The notes: generated from the letters alone by a model not told the origin. A stretch of 12,334 bases of DNA from Burkholderiales bacterium (GCA_947474415.1 CANJKD010000017.1:1-12334); one strand, 5' to 3'. Shown: positions 1-7,224, counted from the first letter of the stretch. Made by a program: numbers and translations.

Positions 1-316
1 AATCTGCGTCGATGCGGTCGAGGCCGAGGTGCGGCTCGCCCCGGCAGGCGCCTTCTACCTCGTGCTGACCCATGACCATGACCTCGACCTGCGCATCACC
101 GAAGTCATTCTGAAGCGCGCCGACTTCGCCTACCTCGGCCTGATCGGTTCGAAGACGAAGCGGCAGCGCTTCATTCACCGGTTCGAGCAACGCGGCATCG
201 ACCCCGAAGCCATCGCGCGCATGAGCTGCCCGATCGGTGTCGGCGGCGTCAGTGGCAAGGAGCCCGAACGCATCGCCATCAGCGTGGTGGCGCAGTTGCT
301 GCAGCGCGTGGCCTGA
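1..316 (+). CDS. xdhC: XdhC, xanthine dehydrogenase accessory protein (3' end only)
   Basis: This is the C-terminal part of an XdhC-family protein, read in the frame whose first full codon is at base 2; the start lies outside the window. XdhC binds molybdenum cofactor, promotes its sulfuration and delivers it to the XdhB subunit of xanthine dehydrogenase, the enzyme that oxidises hypoxanthine and xanthine in purine breakdown. About 104 residues are visible. The family's C-terminal Rossmann-like domain is recognisable from LTHDHDLD, then YLGLIGSKTKRQRF, then the block CPIGVGGVSGKEPERIAISV just before the end. The stop TGA (314-316) directly abuts the stop of the convergent phospholipase D gene, leaving no room for a terminator between them. 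No frameshift is seen. Family assignment is firm; the upstream xdhA and xdhB genes are only presumed. Confidence 0.9.
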   Translation, partial: ICVDAVEAEVRLAPAGAFYLVLTHDHDLDLRITEVILKRADFAYLGLIGSKTKRQRFIHRFEQRGIDPEAIARMSCPIGVGGVSGKEPERIAISVVAQLLQRVA

Positions 317-1903
317 TCAGAGCTGCTCGACCGGCACGAACGGCTTGAGCAGCCACGACTTGATGCGCAACCACGGCGTCGAATCAGGCTCTTCGTGCAG
401 CACCATTTCGCGCTCGCCATCGTTGCTCAGCCATTCCAGCCCCTTGCCGTTCGGCCCCAGCCGCACCCGGTAGGCGCTTTGCAGCCGGTCGATGTCGATG
501 ATGCGCAGCAACTCGCGGGCGAGCGGCGGGCTGTCGATCATGGCGCCGAGTTCGGTGTTGATGGTGGCCGAGCGCGGGTCGAGATTCATCGAGCCGATGA
601 ACAGCCGCTTCTTGTCGATCACCACCAGCTTCGCGTGCAGCCGCCCGAGCGACTTGCCGAACAGAAACATGCGCTTGTTCTCGCGCAGCCGCGACGAACT
701 GAGCTCGTACAGGTCGACGCCCATGCGCAGCAGTTCCTCGCGGTAGTGGCTGTAGCCGATGTGCACGATCGGCTCGTCGGTCGAGGCGAGCGAATTGGTC
801 ATCACCGTGATCTTCACGCCACGGCTGCGCAGCTCGTGCAGCATCTCCATGCTGGTCGGCCCCGGCACGAAGTACGGTGAAGACGCCACCACCTCCTGCT
901 GCGCCGAGCGGATCGCCTCGAAGACGTTGTAGGTGACGCTGGTTTCAGCCAGTTCGCCGCCCACTTCGCCGTCGAAGGGTTTGTCGGGGTGGTCGGCGAA
1001 CACATAGGCCTCGCCCCAGATCAGGCCGAGCCGGCCGAGGTCGAGGTCGTCGGCGATGGGCCCGTAGCCGAGGATGTCGTTCGGCGGCAGTTCGGCCGGC
1101 GGCGGCGTGTTGACCGGGCCGGTCCAGTCTTCGAAACGGGCCCGCAACTCGGCCGGCGAGAGGTCGGTTTTTGCGACCGCTTCGAGCGGAAACACCGGGT
1201 CGCTGTTCCAGTAGCGGTCGAATAGATATTGCAACGGTGGCACGACCCAGCCGGTGGTGAAGGCGTCGACGTCGACGAAGTTTTCGGACCTGCTGCGCAG
1301 GTAGTACTCGTTCGCCACATTGCGCCCGCCGATCACGGCCATCGCGCCATCGGCGATGAACAGCTTGTTGTGCATGCGGTGGTTCACGCGTGACCACTCG
1401 TTGGCCGATGCAATGAAGCGGCCGCCCTGCCCGTGCTCACGCGCGCAGCAGAACGGGTTGAACAGCCGCACCTGCACGTTCTTGTGGGCCGCGAATGCAA
1501 GCCACAGCGGGTCTTGCCCGCCGGTGTAGAGGTCGTCGATCAGCAGGCGCACGCGCACGCCGCGCTCGGCCGCATCACGCAGCGCACGCAACAGCCAGCG
1601 GCCGGTCTCGTCGTTCTCGAAGTGGTAGTACTGAACGTCGAGCGAGACCTCGGCGCGGCGCGCCAACTGCACCCGCGTGTCGAGCGAGAACAGGCCGAGT
1701 GGCATGAGCCGGAAGCCCGACACTTCGGGCGATGGTGCCGAGCGCTGCGCCATGCCACCCAGCGTCGTTTGCGCGCTGATCGGGATCGCCTCACTGGCGA
1801 TGACCGCGCGGTTCACGGCCGGCAGCGTGCTGCAGGCGCCGAGCAACAGCGCCAGGGCGAGTATCGCGAACCGGCACAAGAACTCACCCGGCGCGCGTTT
1901 CAT
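317..1903 (-). CDS. Phospholipase D-family lipoprotein (cardiolipin synthase-like)
   Basis: A 528-residue member of the phospholipase D superfamily, which makes or breaks phosphodiester bonds through a phosphohistidine intermediate. Two catalytic HxKxxxxD motifs are intact: H178-K180-D185 (HNKLFIAD, followed by GGRN) and H423-K425-D430 (HAKLVVID, followed by GSMN). The N-terminus has a hydrophobic segment (about residues 12-22) ending in a lipobox, LGAC with Cys24, so it is probably a lipoprotein in the cell envelope. The two-HKD layout and length resemble ClsC-type cardiolipin synthases and related 'PLD-like' lipoproteins; the real substrate cannot be read from sequence. The start ATG (1901-1903) overlaps the stop of the upstream methyltransferase as ATGA, so translation is probably coupled. 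Nothing looks damaged. Confidence 0.9.
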   Translation of the reverse strand: MKRAPGEFLCRFAILALALLLGACSTLPAVNRAVIASEAIPISAQTTLGGMAQRSAPSPEVSGFRLMPLGLFSLDTRVQLARRAEVSLDVQYYHFENDETGRWLLRALRDAAERGVRVRLLIDDLYTGGQDPLWLAFAAHKNVQVRLFNPFCCAREHGQGGRFIASANEWSRVNHRMHNKLFIADGAMAVIGGRNVANEYYLRSRSENFVDVDAFTTGWVVPPLQYLFDRYWNSDPVFPLEAVAKTDLSPAELRARFEDWTGPVNTPPPAELPPNDILGYGPIADDLDLGRLGLIWGEAYVFADHPDKPFDGEVGGELAETSVTYNVFEAIRSAQQEVVASSPYFVPGPTSMEMLHELRSRGVKITVMTNSLASTDEPIVHIGYSHYREELLRMGVDLYELSSSRLRENKRMFLFGKSLGRLHAKLVVIDKKRLFIGSMNLDPRSATINTELGAMIDSPPLARELLRIIDIDRLQSAYRVRLGPNGKGLEWLSNDGEREMVLHEEPDSTPWLRIKSWLLKPFVPVEQL

Positions 1904-2508
1904 GCGGCGACCCCCGGCTTGCGGGCGATGACGGTTTCAAACACCTTGTGCGTACCGCCCGGCGCTTCGAAATCGCTGGATTCGGCATGCAGGATCGACC
2001 AGCCACTGAAGTGCCGTGCCAGTTCAGCGCGTGCGAACAGGCAGTGGTCTTGCGCCTCGAACATGTCGAGGTAGGTCGTGCCTTCGACCAGCACGTTGAC
2101 CGCCGCCACGCCGCCGCCACGCACGTGCGCCTGCAACTGCGTGAGCATGCGAAGTGCCGTGGCGCAGTCGAAGAACATCAGCAGGCCGATCGACACGACG
2201 GCATCGAAGTCTTCGTGGAGCGCATGGTCGCGCAGGTCGGCCAGGCCGGCCTCGACCGCCAGCGCCGTGTCAGCGGCACGTTGCCGAATGTGCGTGATGG
2301 CAGCCGGGCTGGCATCGAGCGCGAGCACCGAAGAACCCCGCGCGGCGGCGGCGAACGCCAGGTTGCCCATGCCGCAGCCGAAGTCGAGCACGTGCCCGCG
2401 CAGGTACGGGAGGGCGGCCTGCTCGAACGGGTTGAGGGCGAAGTCTTCGCCGCGCGCCTGCCGTTCAAATTGCGCGTCGAAAAACTGCACGCTGTGGCTG
2501 GGGTTCAT
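1900..2508 (-). CDS. Class I SAM-dependent methyltransferase (TehB-like)
   Basis: A 202-residue protein with the Rossmann-fold signature of class I methyltransferases: motif I VLDFGCGMGNL at residues 40-50, the acidic end of beta-2 at VLALD (Asp65), and FDAVVSIGLLMFF in the motif IV region. The C-terminal part (VLVEGTTYLDMF, CLFARAELARHFSGW, FEAPGGTHKVFETVIARKP) resembles the TehB/tellurite-resistance methyltransferase group, which methylates chalcogen oxyanions or small thiols. The substrate here is unknown, so no gene symbol is given. There is no signal peptide, so it should be cytoplasmic. It is the first gene of a two-gene unit with the phospholipase D lipoprotein, sharing an ATGA overlap. 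Its upstream region faces the riboswitch-protease gene, so the two units are divergent. Confidence 0.85.
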   Translation of the reverse strand: MNPSHSVQFFDAQFERQARGEDFALNPFEQAALPYLRGHVLDFGCGMGNLAFAAAARGSSVLALDASPAAITHIRQRAADTALAVEAGLADLRDHALHEDFDAVVSIGLLMFFDCATALRMLTQLQAHVRGGGVAAVNVLVEGTTYLDMFEAQDHCLFARAELARHFSGWSILHAESSDFEAPGGTHKVFETVIARKPGVAA

Positions 2509-2729
2509 GTCGGGTGGGCGGTTCGGTGGTGGTCATTCCGGGCGCAAACTGCGGTGCCGAGTCATCCGATTCAGTATGCCGCAAGCGCGCGCCGCGCAGG
2601 CATGAGTCGATGCACAGCGCCATTCCTGACCACGCGCTGCTGCGACGCAATGCGCCGATTTGCACCAACAAGTTCTCGGATTTGGGCAGATCACCCGCCA
2701 GCGCACGCGCCGCTCGCCCGAACGCTGCC
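2509..2729. other. Intergenic stretch between divergent units
   Basis: About 220 bases between the methyltransferase start and the putative promoter of the riboswitch transcript. Short open frames cross it, but none has a convincing ribosome binding site or a recognisable protein. It should contain the methyltransferase promoter on the minus strand, but I could not point to clear -35/-10 boxes. Confidence 0.5.
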
Positions 2730-2735
2730 TAGAAT
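2730..2735 (+). promoter_or_regulatory. Possible -10 box for the riboswitch-protease transcript
   Basis: TAGAAT matches the sigma-70 -10 consensus TATAAT at five of six positions. A start about 6-8 bases downstream (near 2741-2743) would place the 5' end of the RNA just before the riboswitch aptamer, which is where such aptamers usually begin. No good -35 box is visible at the expected distance, so an activator or another sigma factor is possible. The call rests mainly on position. Confidence 0.4.
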
Positions 2736-2740
2736 TTCAA

Positions 2741-2830
2741 CGTCACATTCCGCAAACCACGTGAAAGCGTGGGACGCAAAGCCTCCGGCCTACAGCGCTC
2801 AGCGCCACGGCAGCGGGGCCGCCGGTCCGC
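2741..2830 (+). ncRNA. Cyclic di-GMP-I (GEMM-I) riboswitch aptamer
   Basis: The stretch matches the GEMM-I aptamer, which binds the second messenger cyclic di-GMP. After AAACC, a stem (C2757-T2762 with G2767-G2772) is capped by the GAAA tetraloop at 2763-2766. It is followed by the near-invariant block GGGACGCAAAGCC (2771-2783), then TCCGGCCTA (2784-2792). The second arm contains CGGC-AGCGGG-GCCG (2808-2821), which corresponds to the hairpin carrying the tetraloop receptor (Vc2-type 'GGTAGCGGGGTTACC'). The outer closing stem P1 could not be paired with confidence. It lies 37 bases before the start of the S8 protease gene in the same orientation, so it should regulate that gene. Recognition is from memory of the family consensus; a covariance-model search would settle it. 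Confidence 0.93.
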
Positions 2831-2861
2831 ACGCGCGGGCTGGCCTCGATCGAACCGAGGC
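2823..2861 (+). promoter_or_regulatory. Putative riboswitch expression platform: hairpins, one hiding the ribosome binding site
   Basis: Two adjacent hairpins follow the aptamer. The first pairs GTCCGC (2825-2830) with GCGGGC (2835-2840) around ACGC and can extend by two pairs. The second pairs GCCTCG (2843-2848) with CGAGGC (2856-2861) around a 7-base loop. The 3' arm of the second includes GAGG (2857-2860), the only good Shine-Dalgarno sequence before the ATG at 2868. There is no U-tract, so control is more likely at translation initiation than by termination. The first hairpin starts inside the 3' edge of the aptamer arm, which offers a way for ligand binding to influence the fold. The direction of the switch (on or off) cannot be deduced. 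Confidence 0.6.
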
Positions 2862-2867
2862 ATCTTC

Positions 2868-4697
2868 ATGAAAATTCGCCAGCGCCACCTTTCATGCATG
2901 TTCACGCCTGTGGCCATTGCCGCGTTGGCCTGCGTTCTGTCTGCAGCCGTGCAGGCCCGGGAAATCCAGAGCACCGAGGAACGCACTGCATGGCCGGCGG
3001 CAGCCACCCACACCGACCGGCTGATCGTGAAGTACCGCAACGGCAGCGGAGGCTTCCCAACCGCACGCGCCGCAGCGGCGACCCAGGTGGCCGCGAACCG
3101 GCAGGGCGTGCAGATCAGCCACCTCCGGCAGACGGCCAGCGGCGCGCAAGTGTTCAGGCTGAGCCGCCGCATGACCCACAACGAGGTCGAAGTCATCGCG
3201 GCCAGCCTGCGCGCCGGCGACGCGAACATCGAGTACGCCGAGCCCGACCGCCTGCTGCAACCCAGCTACGTGCCGAACGATGCGATGTACCCGCAGCAGT
3301 GGGCCCTGTCCGACCCGACCGGCGGCATTCGCGCGCCCACGGCCTGGGACCGAACCACCGGCACCGGTGTGGTGGTGGCCGTGATCGACACTGGCGTGCG
3401 CCCGCACGCCGACCTCGTGGCGAACTTGCTGCCCGGCTACGACTTCATCACCGACACCTTCATCTCGAATGACGGCAACGGCCGCGATGCCGACGCCTAC
3501 GACCCCGGCGATGCCGTGCCGGCCGGCTATTGCGCTGCAGGCTCTGCGGCGCACAACAGCTCCTGGCACGGCACGCATGTGGCGGGCATCATCGCAGCCG
3601 CCACCGGCAACGGCGCGGGCGTGGCCGGGGTGGCCTTCGGTGCCCAAGTGCTGCCCTTGCGCGCACTGGGGCGCTGCGGTGGCTACACGTCCGACATCGC
3701 CGATGCGATTCTCTGGGCTGTTGGCGGCACGGTCGGCAGCTTGCCGCTGAACACGACACCGGCGCGCGTGATCAACCTGTCGCTGGGCGGCTCGGGCGCC
3801 TGCGACACGACCACGCAGAACGCCATCAACACGGCCCGCGCGAAGGGCGCCGTGGTGGTGGTGGCAGCCGGCAATGATAACGCCGCCGCGAACAACTCGT
3901 CCCCGGCCAACTGCAGCGGCGTGATCGCGGTGGCGGCCACCGACAAGGGCGGTGGCAAGGCCTCGTATTCGAACTTCGGCAGCAATGTGGCGCTGGCGGC
4001 ACCGGGCGGCGACAGCGGCGCCGGCATCCTGTCTACGCTCAACGCCGGCACCACGGTGCCGGGCGCCGACAGCTACGCGTCGTACATGGGCACCTCGATG
4101 GCGACACCCGTCGTCAGTGGCGCGGCGGCGCTGATGATCTCGGCGAACATGGCGCTCACGCCGGACCAGATTGCGGCCATGCTGAAGAGCAGCGCCCGTG
4201 TGTTCCCGGCCGCGTGCTCGGGTTGCGGTACCGGCATCGTCGACGCCAGCGCGGCGGTGTCGCTCGCGCTGGGGGCACCTGCACCTGCACCTGCACCTGC
4301 ACCTGCACCTGCACCTGCACCAGCGCCGGCACCAACGCCAGCCGCCGTGACCGAGTCGACCGCAGCGAATGACACGGTCGCAACGGCGCAAGTCATCGCC
4401 GCCTTGCCGGCGACCGTCTCGGGTGCCATCAGCAGCAACACCGACCTCGACCACTTCAAGATCTCGATCGCCGCGGGCAAGAAGCTCACCTTGACGCTGA
4501 CCGCAGGCGCTTCCTCGGGCTTCGGCATCGGCGTGTTCACGGCGGCCGGGCAGCAGTTGCTGCTGGTGCCCGGCGTGGTGGGGCGAACCCAGCAGGTGGC
4601 CATCACGAACAGCGGCACGGGCGCGGCGCAAGTGGTGATCCGCGTGATGCGCTCCGCCGGCAAGACCGGAGCCTACCGGCTGGCGATGGTCTATTGA
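2868..4697 (+). CDS. Secreted S8 family serine protease (subtilase) with PPC-like domain
   Basis: A 609-residue exported subtilisin-type endopeptidase. The start ATG at 2868 is chosen because it begins a clear signal peptide (about residues 1-30, ending AVQA) and follows GAGG by seven bases. An upstream in-frame ATG at 2769 lies inside the riboswitch. Residues about 48-140 look like an inhibitor_I9-type propeptide (RLIVKYR near its start, ANIEYAEPD near its end). The catalytic triad is intact: Asp174 (VAVIDTG), His234 (HGTHVAG) and Ser410 (GTSMATP), with oxyanion Asn336 (AAGNDN). An Ala-Pro linker (from residue 470) leads to a C-terminal beta domain resembling bacterial pre-peptidase C-terminal (PPC) domains (NTDLDHFKISI; final TGAYRLAMVY), usually removed on maturation. 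Expression is probably governed by cyclic di-GMP through the leader. The substrate is unknown. Its 3' end overlaps the truncated dehydrogenase gene. Confidence 0.95.
   Translation: MKIRQRHLSCMFTPVAIAALACVLSAAVQAREIQSTEERTAWPAAATHTDRLIVKYRNGSGGFPTARAAAATQVAANRQGVQISHLRQTASGAQVFRLSRRMTHNEVEVIAASLRAGDANIEYAEPDRLLQPSYVPNDAMYPQQWALSDPTGGIRAPTAWDRTTGTGVVVAVIDTGVRPHADLVANLLPGYDFITDTFISNDGNGRDADAYDPGDAVPAGYCAAGSAAHNSSWHGTHVAGIIAAATGNGAGVAGVAFGAQVLPLRALGRCGGYTSDIADAILWAVGGTVGSLPLNTTPARVINLSLGGSGACDTTTQNAINTARAKGAVVVVAAGNDNAAANNSSPANCSGVIAVAATDKGGGKASYSNFGSNVALAAPGGDSGAGILSTLNAGTTVPGADSYASYMGTSMATPVVSGAAALMISANMALTPDQIAAMLKSSARVFPAACSGCGTGIVDASAAVSLALGAPAPAPAPAPAPAPAPAPAPTPAAVTESTAANDTVATAQVIAALPATVSGAISSNTDLDHFKISIAAGKKLTLTLTAGASSGFGIGVFTAAGQQLLLVPGVVGRTQQVAITNSGTGAAQVVIRVMRSAGKTGAYRLAMVY
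4275..4322 (+). repeat. Hexanucleotide microsatellite (GCACCT) encoding Ala-Pro repeats
   Basis: Seven perfect tandem copies of GCACCT (4275-4316) are followed by a GCACCA variant (4317-4322), within the protease linker. The repeat is in frame, each unit giving Ala-Pro. Because the unit is six bases, gain or loss of copies changes linker length without breaking the frame. Confidence 0.95.
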
Positions 4698-5278
4698 TCC
4701 AGCGGCCGCATCCGTCGGCGTGATCTGCCGGCGCCGGTCACCACCGCGTACTCGCCCGGCACCAGATGGCGCGACGCCTTCTTCGCGGCGCGGTAGGCGG
4801 TCAGGCCGGCGTCGGTGTACGGCGCCACGTCTTTCGGCGCCAGCGTCTGCGGCAGCTTGATCAGGGAGCGCTGGCCGGTGCGCAGGTACTCGGCATAGCC
4901 GCCGTCGGCATTGATGCCGGGGAAGCGGCTGTCTTCGGCATGCATGTCGTTGCCGCGCCGGCACGCCAGGCAGTGGCCACTCGTCACCAGCGGGTGGCAG
5001 ATGACGGCGTCACCGATCTTCAGGCCGGTGACGGCCGAGCCCATTGCCTCGACCCACCCGACGTTCTCGTGACCCATGATGTCAGGCAGCTTGACCTCGA
5101 CCTTGTCGCTCCAGATGCCTTCGACCACGTGCAGGTCGGTGCGGCACACCCCGGCGCCGCCGATGCGCACAATCACGTCGGTCAGGTTTTCTATTTCTGG
5201 ATCGGGCACGTCTTCGTAGTGAACGAAGGCGGCGCTGCTCAGCGACTTGTCGTACTGGTGCAGTACTGCGGCTTTCAT
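4691..5278 (-). pseudogene. Zinc-type alcohol dehydrogenase, 3' half missing
   Basis: The N-terminal 184 residues or so read as a medium-chain NAD(P)-dependent alcohol dehydrogenase beginning MKAAVLHQYDK at 5278, preceded by GGAGA. Visible features are the catalytic-zinc region GVCRTDLH (Cys45), GHE (His70-Glu71) and a Cys/His-rich loop (CHPLVTSGHCLAC, residues 94-106). Homology stops at VVTGAG (residues 179-184), exactly where the Rossmann nucleotide-binding motif should continue GxGxxG. About 11 unrelated residues follow before a stop that overlaps the 3' end of the protease gene. Family members are about 340-350 residues, so nearly all of the coenzyme-binding domain is lost. The remaining polypeptide could not bind NAD(P) and is almost certainly inactive. 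The break lies near 4726, with about 29 bases between it and the protease stop. Confidence 0.88.
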
Positions 5279-5586
5279 GATTCGTCTCCAGGGGATCGGA
5301 TGGTGGTGGAAGAGCCTGGCGCTGCCCCGTTTCGATGCTGCTGGTACGCAACCGGCATGCCGCGCGCAGACGCATCGCACGCAGCCACTCCGAGCCGTTG
5401 ATTCCAATGAAAAAGTAACCGGGCCGTCGCGGTTTACCCGCAACCAGGGTTGCACACCGGGTGTCGCGGGATCGGTCGCATGAACGGGCCGTGAGGCGGC
5501 CCCGCGCGTCTCGAATTGCGACAGCGTTTTCCCTTGGGTGGCCCGCACGGGCGGATGCGAATGTTCCCGGCTGCTGCCGCATTCCC
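5279..5586. other. Intergenic region between two broken genes
   Basis: About 308 bases between divergently oriented gene remnants. One short perfect inverted repeat, GCAACC-AG-GGTTGC (5440-5453), is flanked loosely by ACCC and GGGT and could be an old operator or just a stem. No convincing promoter boxes, RNA genes or coding frames were found. Confidence 0.4.
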
Positions 5587-6470
5587 ATGCCATCCAGGCC
5601 CGCCGTGAAGAAGCCCGATCGCCCGCGCAAGTCGCACCACCGGCACGCCGGTTTCCAGAACAACGACCTCGACTTCTCCGGCAAGTCGCTCGCCCAGGTG
5701 CTGCGCTGGCGCTGGGACGCGCAGCGCAACGGCCTGCCGCCACGGGCCGACGCGGCACCAGCCGCCCGGCGTGATGCTGGATGCGCTGCCGCATGTCGAT
5801 CTGGTGCTGGCTTCGCACCACCACCACCACCACCTCGACCACCTCGACGAGGCCTCGATCTGCGGCATGGCTGGCCGACAGGGGCGTGCACCACGCGATC
5901 GAGCTCGACTGGTGGGAACGGCATCAGGTCGAGGGCGTGGAGGTGACGCTCGTGCCGGCCCAGCACTGGTCGGGGCGTGGCGTCACCGACCGCATGAAGA
6001 CGCTGTGGGGCGGGTTCGCGGTGCTGGCCCCCGATTGCCACCTGTTCTTCGCGGGCGACACCGGGTACTCGCGTGACTTCGAAGACATCCGCAGCCACTT
6101 TGCCGAACGGCAGGCTGCCCACGCAGGCGGCGGCTTCGACATCGCCCTGCTGCCGATCGGTGCCTACGAGCTGCGGTGGTTCATGGCCGGGCAACACGTC
6201 AATGTCCACGAGGCGGTGAAGATCCAAGGCGACCTCGGCGCCAAGCGCTCGCTCGGCGTGCACTGGGGCACGTTCGAGCTCACCGACGAAGCGCTCGACA
6301 AACCGCCCCGCGCGCTGGGCCGGCTGCGTGCGGCCGAGGGCATTCACGAGAACGACTTCTTTGTGATGGCGATCGGCGAGACGCGAATCGTGCCGCGCCG
6401 CGCCACGCCTGCGCCCATACTGGCACCCTTTCGGCGCTCAGACGCCGCAGCCGACCCAGGAGGCCATTGA
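5587..6470 (+). pseudogene. Metallo-beta-lactamase-fold hydrolase (NAPE-PLD/UlaG-like), broken by deletions
   Basis: Three successive reading frames carry consecutive pieces of one protein. Frame A (from ATG 5587) gives HAGFQNNDLDFSGKS...RNGLPP. Frame B (about 5750-5862) gives QPPGVMLDALPHVDLVLAS, a His tract and LDHLDEASI, which holds the zinc-binding HxHxDH. Frame C (from about 5868) gives WLADRGVHHAIELDWWE, VTLVPAQHWSGR, FFAGDTGYSRDF, LGVHWGTFELTDE and runs to the stop at 6468-6470. Intact relatives have extra sequence at both joins, including the WIGHAT and DPIFS region at the first, so two internal deletions with frame changes are inferred. The family hydrolyses phosphodiesters such as N-acyl-phosphatidylethanolamine or phosphorylated sugars; this copy should be inactive. 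Its stop abuts the next gene's ATG, so they were probably an operon. Confidence 0.85.
5816..5833 (+). repeat. CAC trinucleotide tract in the metal-binding motif
   Basis: Six consecutive CAC codons (His) precede CTCGACCAC, so the broken hydrolase reads six histidines and then LDHLD, where relatives have SHNHYDHLD or similar. HxHxDH can still be read (HHHLDH), so the tract looks like a slippage expansion that preserved the motif. Confidence 0.8.
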
Positions 6471-7058
6471 ATGGACAAGCGGCGCTTTCTCATGACCGGG
6501 GCACTACTCGGTGCCACCTTGCCTGCGCGGGCCCTGGCGGCCCCTTCCAGGGCCCGCGCGGGCCCGTGTCTGCTGACCGTGACCGGCGAGATCGGCCGCA
6601 GCAACCGGGGCCCGCTGGACCCGGCGCTGGATCAGCTGATGGTGAAGCACGGCGCAAAGTTCGACAAGGCCTGGGCGCTCGATACCGCCATGCTGGCCCG
6701 GCTGCCGGCCATGACCATCCAACCCACGCTCGAGTACGACGCGAAGCCGCACAAGCTGAGCGGCCCGCTGCTCGCAACGGTGCTCGCCGAAGCCGGCGTC
6801 GCGGCGCGCGCGCCGGTGATGCTGGGCCTGCGTGCGCTCGACGGCTACACCATCGCGCTGAGCCTGGCCGATGCCCAGCGCTACCGGATGATCGTGGCCA
6901 CGGCACTCGACGGCGTGCCGCTGGGCCTTGGCGGCCTGGGCCCGCTGTGGGCCGTCTACGACGCCGACCGGCTGCCCGACTTCAAGGGCAAGCCGCTCAA
7001 GGAGCGCTTCGCGCTCTGCCCATGGGGCCTGTACGCCATCGACGTGAAGCCGGTCTGA
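6471..7058 (+). CDS. Small exported molybdopterin-domain (sulfite oxidase-fold-like) protein
   Basis: A 195-residue protein with an excellent ribosome binding site, AGGAGG (6458-6463), seven bases before the ATG. The N-terminus MDKRRFLMTGALLGATLPARALA is a signal sequence with a Tat-like KRRFLM core, suggesting periplasmic export, possibly folded. The mature part (LLTVTGEIGRSNRG, LPAMTIQPTLEYD, LSGPLLATVLAEAG, LGGLGPLWAVYDAD, ERFALCPWGLYAIDV) resembles the short 'molybdopterin-dependent oxidoreductase' proteins common in Proteobacteria, related to the sulfite oxidase/YedY molybdopterin domain. No clear molybdenum-ligating Cys is evident beyond the one in ALCPWG, so enzymatic activity is uncertain; such short proteins may act with a sensor or as a binding domain. 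It directly follows the broken hydrolase and is itself intact. Confidence 0.78.
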   Translation: MDKRRFLMTGALLGATLPARALAAPSRARAGPCLLTVTGEIGRSNRGPLDPALDQLMVKHGAKFDKAWALDTAMLARLPAMTIQPTLEYDAKPHKLSGPLLATVLAEAGVAARAPVMLGLRALDGYTIALSLADAQRYRMIVATALDGVPLGLGGLGPLWAVYDADRLPDFKGKPLKERFALCPWGLYAIDVKPV

Positions 7059-7137
7059 GATGGGGCACCCGGCACCGGGGTACCGGCGCCACCCGCCAAG
7101 CGGGTACACGGGCCGCTTGGGGCGGCCCGGCGCTGGC
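7059..7137. repeat. 79-bp structured repeat, copy A
   Basis: First of two head-to-tail copies with a period of 87 bp, differing at one position (G7064 versus C7151). Each contains a 6-bp stem ACCCGC-CAA-GCGGGT (7091-7105) and a 7-bp stem GGGCCGC-TTGGG-GCGGCCC (7110-7128), plus an overlapping CCAAGCGG/CCGCTTGG pairing. It starts just after the stop of the molybdopterin-domain gene. It looks like a REP/BIME-type extragenic palindromic element; it might also act as a transcription stop, though no U-tract follows. Confidence 0.85.
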
Positions 7138-7145
7138 CCGTGTCG

Positions 7146-7224
7146 GATGGCGCACCCGGCACCGGGGTACCGGCGCCACCCGCCAAGCGGGTACACGGGC
7201 CGCTTGGGGCGGCCCGGCGCTGGC
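7146..7224. repeat. 79-bp structured repeat, copy B
   Basis: Second copy, 78 of 79 bases identical to the first and separated from it by 8 bases (7138-7145). It ends one base before the first CRISPR repeat, so the palindromic element and the array remnant are almost fused. Confidence 0.85.

Noticed and set aside
2769..2867. Upstream in-frame ATG at 2769 that would lengthen the protease by 33 residues
   Set aside because: It lies inside the riboswitch aptamer, has no ribosome binding site, and would bury the signal peptide; ATG 2868 has GAGG at good spacing and starts the signal peptide.
2892..4964. Long open frame (about 690 codons) opposite the protease gene
   Set aside because: It is a shadow of a GC-rich gene: arginine/alanine/histidine-rich low-complexity protein with no recognisable domain, opposite a complete S8 protease.
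5440..5453. GCAACC-AG-GGTTGC inverted repeat as a firm operator call
   Set aside because: Short, between two broken genes, and no promoter boxes found around it; mentioned only in the intergenic entry.
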